Below are positions 42,876-52,231 of a DNA stretch of 64,000 nucleotides, piece after piece (position 1 is the stretch's first letter; every line of letters starts with the position of its first letter). The notes beneath the pieces were generated by a model. The model was given only the letters and a program-made list of their open reading frames with translations. It made no database searches and was not told the origin of the DNA. Position numbers and translations under genes: made by a program. The stretch comes from CAZRQL01 sp964602415 (GTDB lineage: Bacteria; Bacteroidota; Bacteroidia; Cytophagales; Flammeovirgaceae). The stretch covers positions 19,470 to 83,469 of the forward strand of contig CAZRQL010000014.1 of assembly GCA_964602415.1 (NCBI GenBank), given 5' to 3'.

Positions 42876-44993
42876 TCACTGAGGTCTTAGCAATACCAAA
42901 CTCATGTCATCGCGTTGAACGCTATCACCTTTGAAAAAAGCCAACTCATTTTCAATTGAGCATTTGATTTCCTCAAGGCTTTCGCTTTTATGGTTTTCCA
43001 ATAAAATTTTAGCCAGTTTTTTGTAACCAAAGATTTTACCTGAGTCATTTTGCTGGTCAGAAATTCCATCTGTAAACAACATCATGGTTTTACCCGCATC
43101 CAGAGAAAATTTGATTTCATTGATTTGGAGCGGCTCTTGTTTGCGACCTCCTATAAAATACCTGTCTCCCCTTAGCTCTACGAGTTCATCTTTTTGATTG
43201 ATATAATAGATACGTTGCTTTGAAGCGGAAAAACTTACTACCGTGTGACCTTCTTTCTTTTCAAAAAGACAAACGGTTATGTCCATACCATCGTTGTTGC
43301 TGGAGTGCTTCTGGTTGAGCAAAGAAATGATGGTTTCATCCAAACGCTCTATAATACTCGAAGGACTGTATAACTTTGAGTTTTTTACGATTTGGTGTAA
43401 GATAGTCCCCCCAATCATTGACATAAAGCCACCCGGCACACCGTGTCCCGTACTATCTGCCAAAATAAATAAAGCCAAATTTGGGTCAATTTGGTCAAAC
43501 CAATAAAAATCCCCCGAAACAATATCCCGAGGTTTGTAAATAATAACACATTCAAGAAAAAAGGCATCCAGTTGTTCTTTTGTTGGAAGAAAGGCCGATT
43601 GAATACGGTTTGCATAACGTATGCTGGCGTTCAATGAACTTGCGGTAGATTCAAGTTTAGAATTTACTTGTTCGAGGCTCTGATTAAGTGCGACAAGTTC
43701 TTCATGCTGCTGTTGAAGTTCTTCATTCATCAACAGCACTTCTTCGGTGCGCTCTTTGACCTTTTGTTCCAACACTTTGTTTTGGTCTTCCAGTACAGCA
43801 AACAATTCCTGTTGAAACTGATTTTTCTCTTGCTGCAAAACATTGATGCGGTCTGCCAAAGCCAAGGAAAAAAAGGAAACCTCAAAACCCACCCCCAATA
43901 TCAAAATATTGTGCGTAAAAAAGTTGAAGGGCACTAAGCCATTCACCACACCTACATACACAAAAACAGAAAAAACCAATAAAGTCCACCCTATGGCGTA
44001 TAGTCTGGCTTCCTTGTGAGAAAAAGACAGATAGTAAGATGCAACCAAGCAAGAAAAATAGAATAATAAAATACTGATTTGGTACAAATCAGCCAAATCC
44101 ACTGAATCAAAACCTAATATATTCAGAAATGGGATAACCGCACAAAGCACAAAAATCAAAAATAAAGTCCATATTCTTACCTTTGGCAAGCGCTCTTTCA
44201 AATTCAAATAATACATACAAAACAGCCCTGAGAAAAGTACAGTGCCCTGCGCCCAAACCATGAAATACCGATACCACCACGTAGTATCGACCAATCCTGA
44301 AAAAAGTGTCTCAATAAAGGGATAATAAACCAAATAACTAACAAAAAACAGCGCATTGATCAGGTATAGCACATAATAGAGATAAATCCTATCGCGTATC
44401 GCAAAAAACAAAAATGAGTTGTAGATAACCATCACCAACAACACCCCCACGTACAAGCCGACCAGTAAATCTTTCTTTGATTTTTCAAGGCTTAAGGATT
44501 GAATCGTGCCAATCAACATGGGTAGTTCAAATCCTGTTTCCAATTGAACAACCCTGAAATAAAAAGTCCGAGTGCTTGTGTCTCCCGCCGGCTGCAAAGG
44601 CAGCCTGTCAATGTAAAGCGGATGAAATTTGGACGACTTGGTCATAAGGCCGCCTCGATAAGGCACCGGCAACAAAGGACTATAAAAATCAAGGTACCAG
44701 TTGAAATTGCAACCCAACTCCAACCAAGCATCTTGCGGGCAAGTGTTTTGGAAAGTAAAACGAAACCAAAAGGCAGAACGGGTGGCCGGATGGGCGAACA
44801 TTTCACTTTCTAATGGCTGAAAATCTTGTTTGATGACCTCGTCCATTGTCAGGGACGCGGTTTTGTCCTCAAAAATTTCAATGGATCGGGTAGGATTCAG
44901 TGCCTTTTGGGCATCAGTGAGTCTGATGGTTTGGGCAAATGAAACCATGGAGATACTAAATAATAAACTTGCCAAGCAATACCTTACATCCAT
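42876..44993 (-). CDS. 7TMR-DISM sensor with SpoIIE-type phosphatase output
   Basis: A 705-residue signalling protein. Signal peptide to about residue 20, a periplasmic 7TMR-DISM extracellular domain (about 25-170, SAFWFRFTFQN), seven membrane helices (about 180-380), a long coiled coil (about 385-460, VKERTEEVLLMNEELQQQHEEL), then a PP2C-like SpoIIE phosphatase (about 470-705) with RDIVSGDFYWFD, ADSTGHGVPGGFMSMIG, LFTDGISD and RDDMSLVLL. The metal Asp residues are present. Such proteins dephosphorylate anti-anti-sigma factors or similar partners. It faces away from a second SpoIIE protein. Confidence 0.9.
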   Translation of the reverse strand: MDVRYCLASLLFSISMVSFAQTIRLTDAQKALNPTRSIEIFEDKTASLTMDEVIKQDFQPLESEMFAHPATRSAFWFRFTFQNTCPQDAWLELGCNFNWYLDFYSPLLPVPYRGGLMTKSSKFHPLYIDRLPLQPAGDTSTRTFYFRVVQLETGFELPMLIGTIQSLSLEKSKKDLLVGLYVGVLLVMVIYNSFLFFAIRDRIYLYYVLYLINALFFVSYLVYYPFIETLFSGLVDTTWWYRYFMVWAQGTVLFSGLFCMYYLNLKERLPKVRIWTLFLIFVLCAVIPFLNILGFDSVDLADLYQISILLFYFSCLVASYYLSFSHKEARLYAIGWTLLVFSVFVYVGVVNGLVPFNFFTHNILILGVGFEVSFFSLALADRINVLQQEKNQFQQELFAVLEDQNKVLEQKVKERTEEVLLMNEELQQQHEELVALNQSLEQVNSKLESTASSLNASIRYANRIQSAFLPTKEQLDAFFLECVIIYKPRDIVSGDFYWFDQIDPNLALFILADSTGHGVPGGFMSMIGGTILHQIVKNSKLYSPSSIIERLDETIISLLNQKHSSNNDGMDITVCLFEKKEGHTVVSFSASKQRIYYINQKDELVELRGDRYFIGGRKQEPLQINEIKFSLDAGKTMMLFTDGISDQQNDSGKIFGYKKLAKILLENHKSESLEEIKCSIENELAFFKGDSVQRDDMSLVLLRPQ

Positions 44994-45055
44994 TAGCACA
45001 AAAATATGCTTTTCTTACGGATAAGTAAGTAAAAAAAAATTGACCATATTTCTGT

Positions 45056-45085
45056 TTTGTTATTGGTAAAATGCTGCTATCTTTG
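45056..45085 (+). promoter_or_regulatory. Promoter of the Reg_prop-SpoIIE gene
   Basis: TTTG (45056-45059), 18 bases, TATCTTTG (45078-45085), then 20 bases to the ATG. Consensus fit in both boxes. Confidence 0.65.
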
Positions 45086-45105
45086 AGGTAAATGCAACAG
45101 CGTAT

Positions 45106-48100
45106 ATGCGCAGAGGATTTCTAATTGTACTGTCAATTGCCTTTTTGTTCTTGCTGAGCTACGATGTTGAGTGTCAGAGCCTACACTTAACTACCTATCG
45201 GGTGGACAATGGTTTACCAACCGATGTTGTCAAAGCCGCCCATCAAGACAGCTATGGATTTATATGGTTTGCCACCGATGAGGGTTTGGTGCGTTTTGAC
45301 GGTCGAAATTCAAGGATTTTCAGCCAAGAACTACAAAGTGCTTTTGTCAAAACATTTCTTACACTGCACAATGGCGAACTTTGGGTAGTGGATGACATGG
45401 GCATTTCCAAAATCATAAACTCTCCCGATAGTTCTTATTTTGAATTGATTCTCAAAGGCGGCACACGCCCCACAGATACGTCTCTGCATTACCCCAAGGG
45501 CATATACCAAGACCAAGCCGGAAGGGTTTGGATTAGCGAAAATTCACGCATCCTCAAGTACTTTGAAGGCAAACTCCAAGTGTACAAGTTCGATGCTCAA
45601 TATCAATCAGGCGACTTTTTGAGAAGTTTTTCCTTTTGTGAGGATTCGTTTGGCAGGCTTTGGATGATGTCTTTTCCCGGGAATTTATTTTACTATGAGC
45701 CGGTTCAAGACCGCTTTGTCAGGGTTGAATTGCCGAGCGTTTTAGGCAATACCACATCGCTCATAGAAGCCGGCAAGGGGCATCTGTGGTTGGGTTCTCT
45801 AAACGGCATCTATCAAGTAGAGATAAACGAAAGTGCCAAAGTTCAAAAATTCAAGCAGTTAGCTCCTATAAATGGAGTCTCTTGTATGCAAAAAATCGGA
45901 CACACTGTGTACGTAGGCACTTGGAGTCGGGGGCTGTACCAAGCCAAGCTGCGAACAGATGGGTGGGAATTTGAAAAAATGGAAAATCTGCCTTTTTCGG
46001 GCGTAAACAATATCTATCATGCGACCAACGGCGATATTTGGATCAGCACCAGCGAAGGAGTGGGTCTGCTGCAAGCCACTTTCTTTGAAGGTGTACCCAT
46101 CAGGGGGTATAGAAGTTTTATCCAATACACAGCCGCATCTTCTGACGGAGAAGTGTATGCAGCCAACGACGGGCCGCTTTTCAAAATAATTCCAAAACAG
46201 GGGTTTTATGCCGATGAGAATATCTACTATCCACAGGGCAGTTATGTGATGACTTTTTCGGTCAGCGGCGAAAGTATATGGATGGGAACATCAGCAGGGA
46301 TGGTAGTCAAAAAAGATAAACAAACAAACCAGATTACTGCCAAAGCCATCGGCAACAACAAGCTAATCCAACACATAGAAGCCGATAGGTATGACAACGT
46401 ATGGATAGCCCAAGATGATTTTGCGGGGGTCATCAATTTATCTTCTACATTTGAAGTAAAACCTTACATATATCAAAAAGGAATTGTCTCACAAATTAAT
46501 GTTATCAAAATCAACCCTGAAGGACAGGTGTATTGTGGCGGAGACAGCCACAAAGGATTTTTGTATCGTTATGTCCCTGAACAAGACCGATTTGAAAACC
46601 TAAGCATAGCCCCTGATTTTGAAGTAAAACCCGAATTCGGGATTAATGATTTGCATTTTGACAACAAGCAGTCAGCCATTTGGTTGGCGAGTTCTCAGGG
46701 CTTGCTTCTCTATAAAGATGGCAAAATCGAACGCATAGACCTGGGTGCGAAATATACCGGTGAATCGGTGAGGGCTGTGAGCACCACCGAAGATGGGAGC
46801 GTGTGGGCTGCCATCAGTTTTGGATTGATACGCTATAAAGATGGCGAATTTGTGCTCTTCGATGAGGCTTCTGGTCTGCCCGCCAAGACCATCAACTACC
46901 GCTCTCTTTTTGTTCAGAACGGAACCCAGCTTTGGGTCGGGACAGTAAAAGGAATGGCAACAGCCAATATAAGCTCTCGATTTGCTTTGCAGACACTGAC
47001 ACCTATTTTTCTTGAAGTGAAAGTCAACGGAAAGGCTGTGCAAGAAAACAAATCTCCCATCTTTCCCAACAACTCTTTTTTGGAAGCGCAGGTGATTTCG
47101 CTTTCTTTCCCCACGAATCGAGTGCTTTACCAGTACAGGATAAAAGAATTGAAAGCCAACTGGTCTGCTCCTGACAAATCATACCTAATCACCCAACACA
47201 AACTAACCTCCGGCAACTATACCCTCGAAGTACGCGCCCAACAACAAGGCGGCTTTCGGTGGTCGGAGCCACTGGTCTTTAAGTTCAAAATAAAAGCCGC
47301 ATGGTATGAGTCTTTTTGGTTCTTTGTACTGGTCTTTGCGGCTATGTTATTGTTGGCTTGGGGTTGGGCACGGATCAACACCATCCGCCTCAAAACAGCC
47401 AACAAACGATTTGAACGCATCATAAAAGAACGCACAGCTGAGATATACGCCAAAAATCTGGAATTGGAAGCGCAAAAAATTGAGCTTCAACAAAAAAATC
47501 AAAAAATAACCGATTCTATACGCTACGCACAAAACATACAAGAGGCCATCATGCCCGACAGCGCGGTCATGTCAAGATGTTTTGCAGAATATTTCGTGCT
47601 AAATCGCCCCAAAGATATTGTGAGCGGTGATTTTTATTGGGTTTACGAACATGAAGACAAAGTCTTTTTGGCAGTAGGAGACTGTACCGGGCACGGCGTG
47701 CCCGCCGCTATGCTTGTGGTGGTGGGAAGCATTTTGCTCAAAGAAGTCGTGATAGAAAAAGGCATCCATGACCCTGTCGCAATTTTGAATTGGCTCAATC
47801 ACGAAATTGCTACTTCTTTCCATAGCAAAAGTGAGGATGGTATTGATTTGGCTTTGTGTGTGATAGACAAAACTAAAGACCTGCTTACTTATGCAGGGGC
47901 AAAAAGTTCGATCATCGTAGTCCAAAATGGGCAGTTCCAACTGCTCAAAGGAAGTCGCAGCTACTTGGGCGGAGTCAGAAAGCAAGACAAGCGAACTTTT
48001 GAAGCAACCGACATACAGCTATCCTACCCCACTTATTTGTATGCCTATTCAGATGGTTTTCAAGACCAATTTGGTGGAGAGCCTCGACAAAAGTACACCG

Positions 48101-48255
48101 CGACACGCTTTCGAGAACTCATTGCCTCTTTGCAGCCCCGACCGTTTCGCGAACAAAGAAAAGCCCTACAAGAAGAACTGTATCGCTGGATGCAACGCTA
48201 TGAGCAAATTGACGATATTTTGGTGGTGGGCGTTAAAATTGACAAAAAATGCTGA
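45106..48255 (+). CDS. Two-component propeller (Reg_prop) sensor with Y_Y_Y domain and SpoIIE phosphatase
   Basis: A 1049-residue signalling protein. Signal peptide to about residue 24; a periplasmic propeller (about 25-640) built of Reg_prop repeats such as YGFIWFATDEGLVRFDG and GRVWISENSRILKYFEG; a Y_Y_Y immunoglobulin-like domain (about 645-720, YQYRIKELKANWSAPDKSY); one membrane span (about 735-755); a coiled coil; and a SpoIIE phosphatase domain (about 815-1045) with DIVSGDFYWVY, VGDCTGHGVPAAMLVVVG and AYSDGFQDQFGG. No histidine kinase part is present, so the output is direct dephosphorylation. Confidence 0.93.
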   Translation: MRRGFLIVLSIAFLFLLSYDVECQSLHLTTYRVDNGLPTDVVKAAHQDSYGFIWFATDEGLVRFDGRNSRIFSQELQSAFVKTFLTLHNGELWVVDDMGISKIINSPDSSYFELILKGGTRPTDTSLHYPKGIYQDQAGRVWISENSRILKYFEGKLQVYKFDAQYQSGDFLRSFSFCEDSFGRLWMMSFPGNLFYYEPVQDRFVRVELPSVLGNTTSLIEAGKGHLWLGSLNGIYQVEINESAKVQKFKQLAPINGVSCMQKIGHTVYVGTWSRGLYQAKLRTDGWEFEKMENLPFSGVNNIYHATNGDIWISTSEGVGLLQATFFEGVPIRGYRSFIQYTAASSDGEVYAANDGPLFKIIPKQGFYADENIYYPQGSYVMTFSVSGESIWMGTSAGMVVKKDKQTNQITAKAIGNNKLIQHIEADRYDNVWIAQDDFAGVINLSSTFEVKPYIYQKGIVSQINVIKINPEGQVYCGGDSHKGFLYRYVPEQDRFENLSIAPDFEVKPEFGINDLHFDNKQSAIWLASSQGLLLYKDGKIERIDLGAKYTGESVRAVSTTEDGSVWAAISFGLIRYKDGEFVLFDEASGLPAKTINYRSLFVQNGTQLWVGTVKGMATANISSRFALQTLTPIFLEVKVNGKAVQENKSPIFPNNSFLEAQVISLSFPTNRVLYQYRIKELKANWSAPDKSYLITQHKLTSGNYTLEVRAQQQGGFRWSEPLVFKFKIKAAWYESFWFFVLVFAAMLLLAWGWARINTIRLKTANKRFERIIKERTAEIYAKNLELEAQKIELQQKNQKITDSIRYAQNIQEAIMPDSAVMSRCFAEYFVLNRPKDIVSGDFYWVYEHEDKVFLAVGDCTGHGVPAAMLVVVGSILLKEVVIEKGIHDPVAILNWLNHEIATSFHSKSEDGIDLALCVIDKTKDLLTYAGAKSSIIVVQNGQFQLLKGSRSYLGGVRKQDKRTFEATDIQLSYPTYLYAYSDGFQDQFGGEPRQKYTATRFRELIASLQPRPFREQRKALQEELYRWMQRYEQIDDILVVGVKIDKKC

Positions 48256-48356
48256 CATCAAAACATACTCCCAATTCCTGATTTAGGTCTAAATTTTCGG
48301 TGTGAATTTGAAATTCGGCTGATAATACCCAATTTTGCTGCAAACGTTTACTTTCT

Positions 48357-49523
48357 ATGGCACATATTGAAACCTCTATCGGAATGAGTTTTGAGCTTTC
48401 CGAAGAGCAAATAGCAGTAAGAAATACTGCAAGAGAGTTTGCAAAAAATCATCTCCTGCCCGGCGTTATAGAGCGCGATGAACATCAAAAATTTCCGGCT
48501 GAACAGATCAAAATGCTTGGGGAATTGGGTTTTATGGGCATGATGGTCAGTCCTGAGTATGGCGGCAGCGGCATGGATACCGTCAGTTATGCCATCGCAA
48601 TGGAGGAACTATCCAAAATTGATGCTTCCGCTTCGGTGGTCGTGTCGGTCAATAACTCTTTAGTTTGTTATGGCATAGAGAAATACGGCACTGAAGAACA
48701 AAAACGCAAGTACTTAGTACCCCTTGCCAAAGGCGAAATCATTGGAGCTTTTTGTCTTTCAGAACCCGAAGCCGGCAGCGATGCCACCTCACAGCACACC
48801 ACAGCCGAAGACAGAGGCGACCACTACCTGCTCAACGGAACCAAAAACTGGATAACCAATGGCAGCAATGCATCTGTTTATTTGGTCATGGCACAAACCG
48901 ACCGCTCAAAAGGACACAAAGGAATCAATTGCTTGATTGTTGAGCGCGGAATGGAGGGCTTTGTGGTGGGCAAAAAAGAAGACAAACTCGGGATTAGAGG
49001 CTCTGACACACACTCATTGATGTTCACCGACGTAAAAGTCCCCAAACAAAACCGCATCGGAGCAGATGGCTTCGGGTTCAACTTTGCCATGGATACCCTA
49101 AACGGCGGCAGAATTGGCATCGCCGCCCAAGCCTTAGGCATAGCCGCCGGAGCTTATGAGTTGGCTCTCCAATATTCCAAACAGCGCAAAGCATTTGGAA
49201 AACCCATCAGCGAGCACCAAGCCATCGCCTTCAAACTCGCCGACATGGCCACCCGCATCGAAGCAGCAAGATTACTGGTTTACAAAGCGGCTTACCTTAA
49301 AGACCAACACAAAGATTTTGCACTTGCCAGCGCCATGGCAAAGCTATACGCCGCAGAAACAGCCATGTGGGTTGCTACCGAAGCCGTACAAGTGCATGGC
49401 GGTTATGGATATGTGAAAGAGTACCACGTAGAGCGTTTGATGCGCGATGCCAAAATCACTCAAATCTATGAAGGAACTTCAGAAATTCAGAAAATCGTTA
49501 TTTCACGTAGCATTCTAAAATAG
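48357..49523 (+). CDS. Acyl-CoA dehydrogenase (short/butyryl-CoA type)
   Basis: A 388-residue FAD enzyme of beta-oxidation. Marks: the N-terminal LSEEQIAVRNTAREFA helix, FCLSEPEAGSDATSQHTTAE near residue 135, WITNGSNASVYLVMA near 163, QYSKQRKAFGKPISEHQAI near 275, and VHGGYGYVKEYHVERLMRDAKITQIYEGTSEIQ near 345 with the catalytic Glu in IYEGTSE. Two starts are possible, 48357 or 48384 (MSFELSEEQ); the first is kept. A terminator follows 9 bases after the stop. Confidence 0.94.
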   Translation: MAHIETSIGMSFELSEEQIAVRNTAREFAKNHLLPGVIERDEHQKFPAEQIKMLGELGFMGMMVSPEYGGSGMDTVSYAIAMEELSKIDASASVVVSVNNSLVCYGIEKYGTEEQKRKYLVPLAKGEIIGAFCLSEPEAGSDATSQHTTAEDRGDHYLLNGTKNWITNGSNASVYLVMAQTDRSKGHKGINCLIVERGMEGFVVGKKEDKLGIRGSDTHSLMFTDVKVPKQNRIGADGFGFNFAMDTLNGGRIGIAAQALGIAAGAYELALQYSKQRKAFGKPISEHQAIAFKLADMATRIEAARLLVYKAAYLKDQHKDFALASAMAKLYAAETAMWVATEAVQVHGGYGYVKEYHVERLMRDAKITQIYEGTSEIQKIVISRSILK

Positions 49524-49528
49524 TACAA

Positions 49529-49564
49529 AAAAGAGGCTGTCCAAAAGTGCAGCCTCCTTTTTTT
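49529..49564 (+). terminator. Terminator after the acyl-CoA dehydrogenase gene
   Basis: GAGGCTG (49533-49539), 10-base loop TCCAAAAGTG, CAGCCTC (49550-49556), C and seven T. It contains the 10-mer GAGGCTGTCC also seen in the hairpin at 23259-23293. Confidence 0.82.
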
Positions 49565-49589
49565 GTCCGGTGATGGACTTGGCTACACT

Positions 49590-50711
49590 TTAAAGCACCT
49601 TGGCCAGTGAGGAACTATAAATCCTCCATGCAGGGACGACAGCCGCAAAAATTGATACCAGCACAACAAAACCCAAAAGATAGCCTTCTTCTGTCATGGG
49701 AATCCACCAAAGGTCAGAAGGCCAAACTCCTATGTATGCCTTCATAGCCCCTGCCAAGATCATACGGCTCAAAAATGCCCCAAACAAAAAACCCAATGAA
49801 CTTGCCGTTGCAACTTCACCCAGCAAGACAGCAGATACAAAACGGCGACTCGCCCCACACAACCTCAAAAAACCATAGTCTGCCATTTCATATTTGAGTG
49901 TGTTGAGCAAAGATATTCCTATTGCCAAGCCTGCGCCCAACATTAAAAATAAGGCCAAACCATACACCACCCAACCCAACCAGTCAAGTTTACGAGCCAA
50001 ACTTGTCAGTTCCAATAAAGGTGAAACCACCTCAACGTCAGGTATTTTTGCCAAATAAGAAGGGAGCACCGTAGCGGCTTTGCTGCCTTTGTATTTGAGG
50101 TAAAAAGCCGTTACCGCGCTTTGGGTGCTGTGGTGAAGCTCCAAATAAGATGCCGTATCCGTCAAAATCAACCTGTCCAAAACCGTACCCGTAGCTGCCA
50201 GTTTGCCCACTACCTCAAAAGGCTCGTGGTGGTGGTCTTCGCCGTGGCTGCCTTCAAAATGACTGCCCAAACTGAGGGGAACAGAAGCCCCCACTACGGC
50301 TTGCATGCTACCGCGCCAAAAACTGCCTTGTTCTAATTTCCCTTTGTACAAATACGCAAAATCTTCGGTTGTGCCTACAATCTGATAGTTCATATAACTG
50401 TCTCCCAGAGATATAGGTACTACTTTTTCAAGCAAAGGATGAGAGAGTTTGTCGGCTACCAAAGCCAAAGGCAAATTGCCGGTGGGCGATTCAAGGAAAT
50501 ACATCGTTGAGGCAAGTACTTGAATGGCACTGCCTTTTGCAGCCAAAATCAGATTTACCCTTGACGCATTGGCAAGGGCTTGTCGCTCCAATTCTTTTTG
50601 CAAAAGCAAAAAAATAATTGCGCAAGCACAAGAAAAAGCAACCAAACACAGATTGAGTACCCACGTTAAGGCTCGGTAGCGAAGGCTTTGAAAAAGAAGT
50701 CGAAAGTACAT
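49590..50711 (-). CDS. FtsX/MacB-type ABC transporter permease
   Basis: A 373-residue inner-membrane protein from the ATG at 50711. Membrane segments lie near residues 15-38, 247-270, 293-318 and 337-362, with a large outside domain (about 40-240) that has the NLILAAKGSAIQVLASTMYFL word of Bacteroidota FtsX-like permeases and a His-rich loop (HGEDHHHEPFE). The ATG overlaps the stop of the gene before it (ATGA). No ATPase gene is adjacent. Substrate and role are unknown; the His loop could bind metal. Confidence 0.8.
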   Translation of the reverse strand: MYFRLLFQSLRYRALTWVLNLCLVAFSCACAIIFLLLQKELERQALANASRVNLILAAKGSAIQVLASTMYFLESPTGNLPLALVADKLSHPLLEKVVPISLGDSYMNYQIVGTTEDFAYLYKGKLEQGSFWRGSMQAVVGASVPLSLGSHFEGSHGEDHHHEPFEVVGKLAATGTVLDRLILTDTASYLELHHSTQSAVTAFYLKYKGSKAATVLPSYLAKIPDVEVVSPLLELTSLARKLDWLGWVVYGLALFLMLGAGLAIGISLLNTLKYEMADYGFLRLCGASRRFVSAVLLGEVATASSLGFLFGAFLSRMILAGAMKAYIGVWPSDLWWIPMTEEGYLLGFVVLVSIFAAVVPAWRIYSSSLAKVL

Positions 50712-51157
50712 CAATCCACAAAATCAATTCCCTCAGCAAGCAAAAAGTCTTTTACTGTCTGCAACTCATTGTAGCTCACGTTGCCGGATGCAGACAAATA
50801 AAAAGTTATGGGATTTTTGGAATAAACGGTTTTCAATGTCTGCTTCCAATCTTTGTCGGCTTTGCCATTGATGAGCACAACGATTTCACCCGATTTTTTG
50901 GTAACTTTAACTTCTGAAATCTCAGTAATGGCCTCTTTACCTGAGCCATCTTCCACAACCGAAACAGAAGAGGTATCTATTGGCTCGACAGGGGGGCGGG
51001 GATCTGACTCAGCGGGCTGGTTGGATACAGGAGTGGGTGAACTCCCGTCAGAGCCGGAAGAAGTGCCAAAGCCTCCGCCACCGAAATTGAGTAACAAATA
51101 GGCAATTACCGCCAACAAAATCAGCAAAATCAAAACAAACCGTAAGTATCGTTTCAT
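50711..51157 (-). CDS. Single-pass protein with ExbD/TolR-like periplasmic domain
   Basis: A 148-residue protein from the ATG at 51157. A membrane segment (about 6-22) is followed by a Gly/Ser/Pro-rich linker (about 23-70) and a small alpha-beta domain whose pattern (VKVTKKSGEIVVLINGKAD, then TFYLSASGNVSYNELQTVKDFLLAEGIDFVD) is like the periplasmic half of ExbD/TolR. The membrane-buried Asp needed for proton use in ExbD is absent, so it cannot be a plain ExbD. It overlaps the permease start and likely works with it. Confidence 0.5.
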   Translation of the reverse strand: MKRYLRFVLILLILLAVIAYLLLNFGGGGFGTSSGSDGSSPTPVSNQPAESDPRPPVEPIDTSSVSVVEDGSGKEAITEISEVKVTKKSGEIVVLINGKADKDWKQTLKTVYSKNPITFYLSASGNVSYNELQTVKDFLLAEGIDFVD

Positions 51158-51254
51158 CAATAATGTATTGAGGTATTGGCACAAAAATAAAGGTTCTCAG
51201 CAATGGCATGAGATTTTTTTTGATTTACCGATAAAGTTGTATCACTTTTGAGAG

Positions 51255-51262
51255 TAAATTTG
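51255..51262 (+). promoter_or_regulatory. Putative -7 box before the paaD-like gene
   Basis: TAAATTTG, an exact TAnnTTTG, 53 bases before the chosen ATG at 51316. A GTTG at 51236-51239 lies 15 bases upstream of the box, shorter than the usual spacing. Confidence 0.4.
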
Positions 51263-51315
51263 CGTTTTAAGTTAGTGAATAAAAATATTCTTTGTTTGTT
51301 TGGAAAGGTGGGCGT

Positions 51316-51813
51316 ATGAAAAAAGTGGATTGGACAAAAGAAAGTATTTTTGAGGTGTTGGATGAGGTTCTTGACCCTGAAGTCCCTGTTCTTTCAGTAG
51401 TTGATTTGGGGATTGTGAGGGATGCCCGTTTGGCAGATGGAACTTGGCAAGTGGTCATTACCCCGACTTATTCGGGGTGTCCGGCCACACAAGTCATCGA
51501 AAAATCAATCAAAGAAAAACTTAGTAACAGCGGACTCAAAGAATTTGTACTCAAAACAGAACTTAGCCCTGCATGGACGACAGACTGGATTAGTGAAAAA
51601 GGCAGGCAAAAACTTGAGGAGTACGGCATAGCCCCTCCCCAACCCAAAAGCCACAATAAAAGTCAACTTTTTTCCAAACAAAAATTAATACGCTGCCCTT
51701 TGTGTAAGTCGCTTGACACAGAAATGGTCAGCCAATTTGGTTCTACAGCCTGCAAAGCACTGTACCGCTGCAAGGACTGCTTAGAGCCATTCGACTATTT
51801 CAAATGTATCTAA
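51316..51813 (+). CDS. paaD: PaaD-like iron-sulfur/metal-handling protein with zinc ribbon
   Basis: A 165-residue protein from the ATG at 51316; a TTG at 51292 would add eight. The N-terminal DUF59/MIP18-type domain has LDPEVPVLSVVDLGIVRDA and ITPTYSGCPATQVIEKSI with the conserved Cys. The C-terminal zinc ribbon RCPLCKSLDTEMVSQFGSTACKALYRCKDCLEPFD is as in PaaD, which helps assemble the phenylacetyl-CoA epoxygenase. No other paa gene is in the window, so it may serve another enzyme or the set may be elsewhere. Confidence 0.85.
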   Translation: MKKVDWTKESIFEVLDEVLDPEVPVLSVVDLGIVRDARLADGTWQVVITPTYSGCPATQVIEKSIKEKLSNSGLKEFVLKTELSPAWTTDWISEKGRQKLEEYGIAPPQPKSHNKSQLFSKQKLIRCPLCKSLDTEMVSQFGSTACKALYRCKDCLEPFDYFKCI

Positions 51814-51913
51814 AAAATCAAGGATTTTTGGATTTTTTAAATTAAGAAATTAAATTTACACGGTGGTTTGATGCAACTCATGCCACTGCTCTACTAAATA
51901 AACTGGTACAACA

Positions 51914-52231
51914 TTGGAAGATTTTAGAGAAACTGAAGAAATTTTTTCACGTAAAGTGAAAGCGGGAAAGCGAACGTACTTTTTTGATGTAAAAGCCACA
52001 CGTTCCAATGATTTTTATTTGACCATTACCGAGAGCAAGAAAAGACCCGGTGACGATGGGTTTTATTACGAAAAACACAAGATATTTCTCTATAAAGAGG
52101 ATTTTCATAAGTTCGTAACAGCCCTCAATGAATGTGTAAACCATGTGAAACTTGAGTTGTTGCCCGACTACGATTTCGAAAGACCTACCATTTACGATGA
52201 CTCTGAAAATCAGGGTCTAAGTTGGTTATGA
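51914..52231 (+). CDS. PUR-alpha-like nucleic-acid-binding protein (DUF3276)
   Basis: A 105-residue protein with the PUR fold: RKVKAGKRTYFFDVKATRSNDFYLTITESKKR, then KIFLYKEDFHKFVTALNECV. PUR proteins bind single-stranded DNA or RNA. The start is TTG at 51914: an in-frame stop (51899-51901) lies just upstream and no ATG exists in the frame before the conserved fold, so TTG is required. The stop overlaps the smpB start (ATGA). Confidence 0.88.
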   Translation: MEDFRETEEIFSRKVKAGKRTYFFDVKATRSNDFYLTITESKKRPGDDGFYYEKHKIFLYKEDFHKFVTALNECVNHVKLELLPDYDFERPTIYDDSENQGLSWL

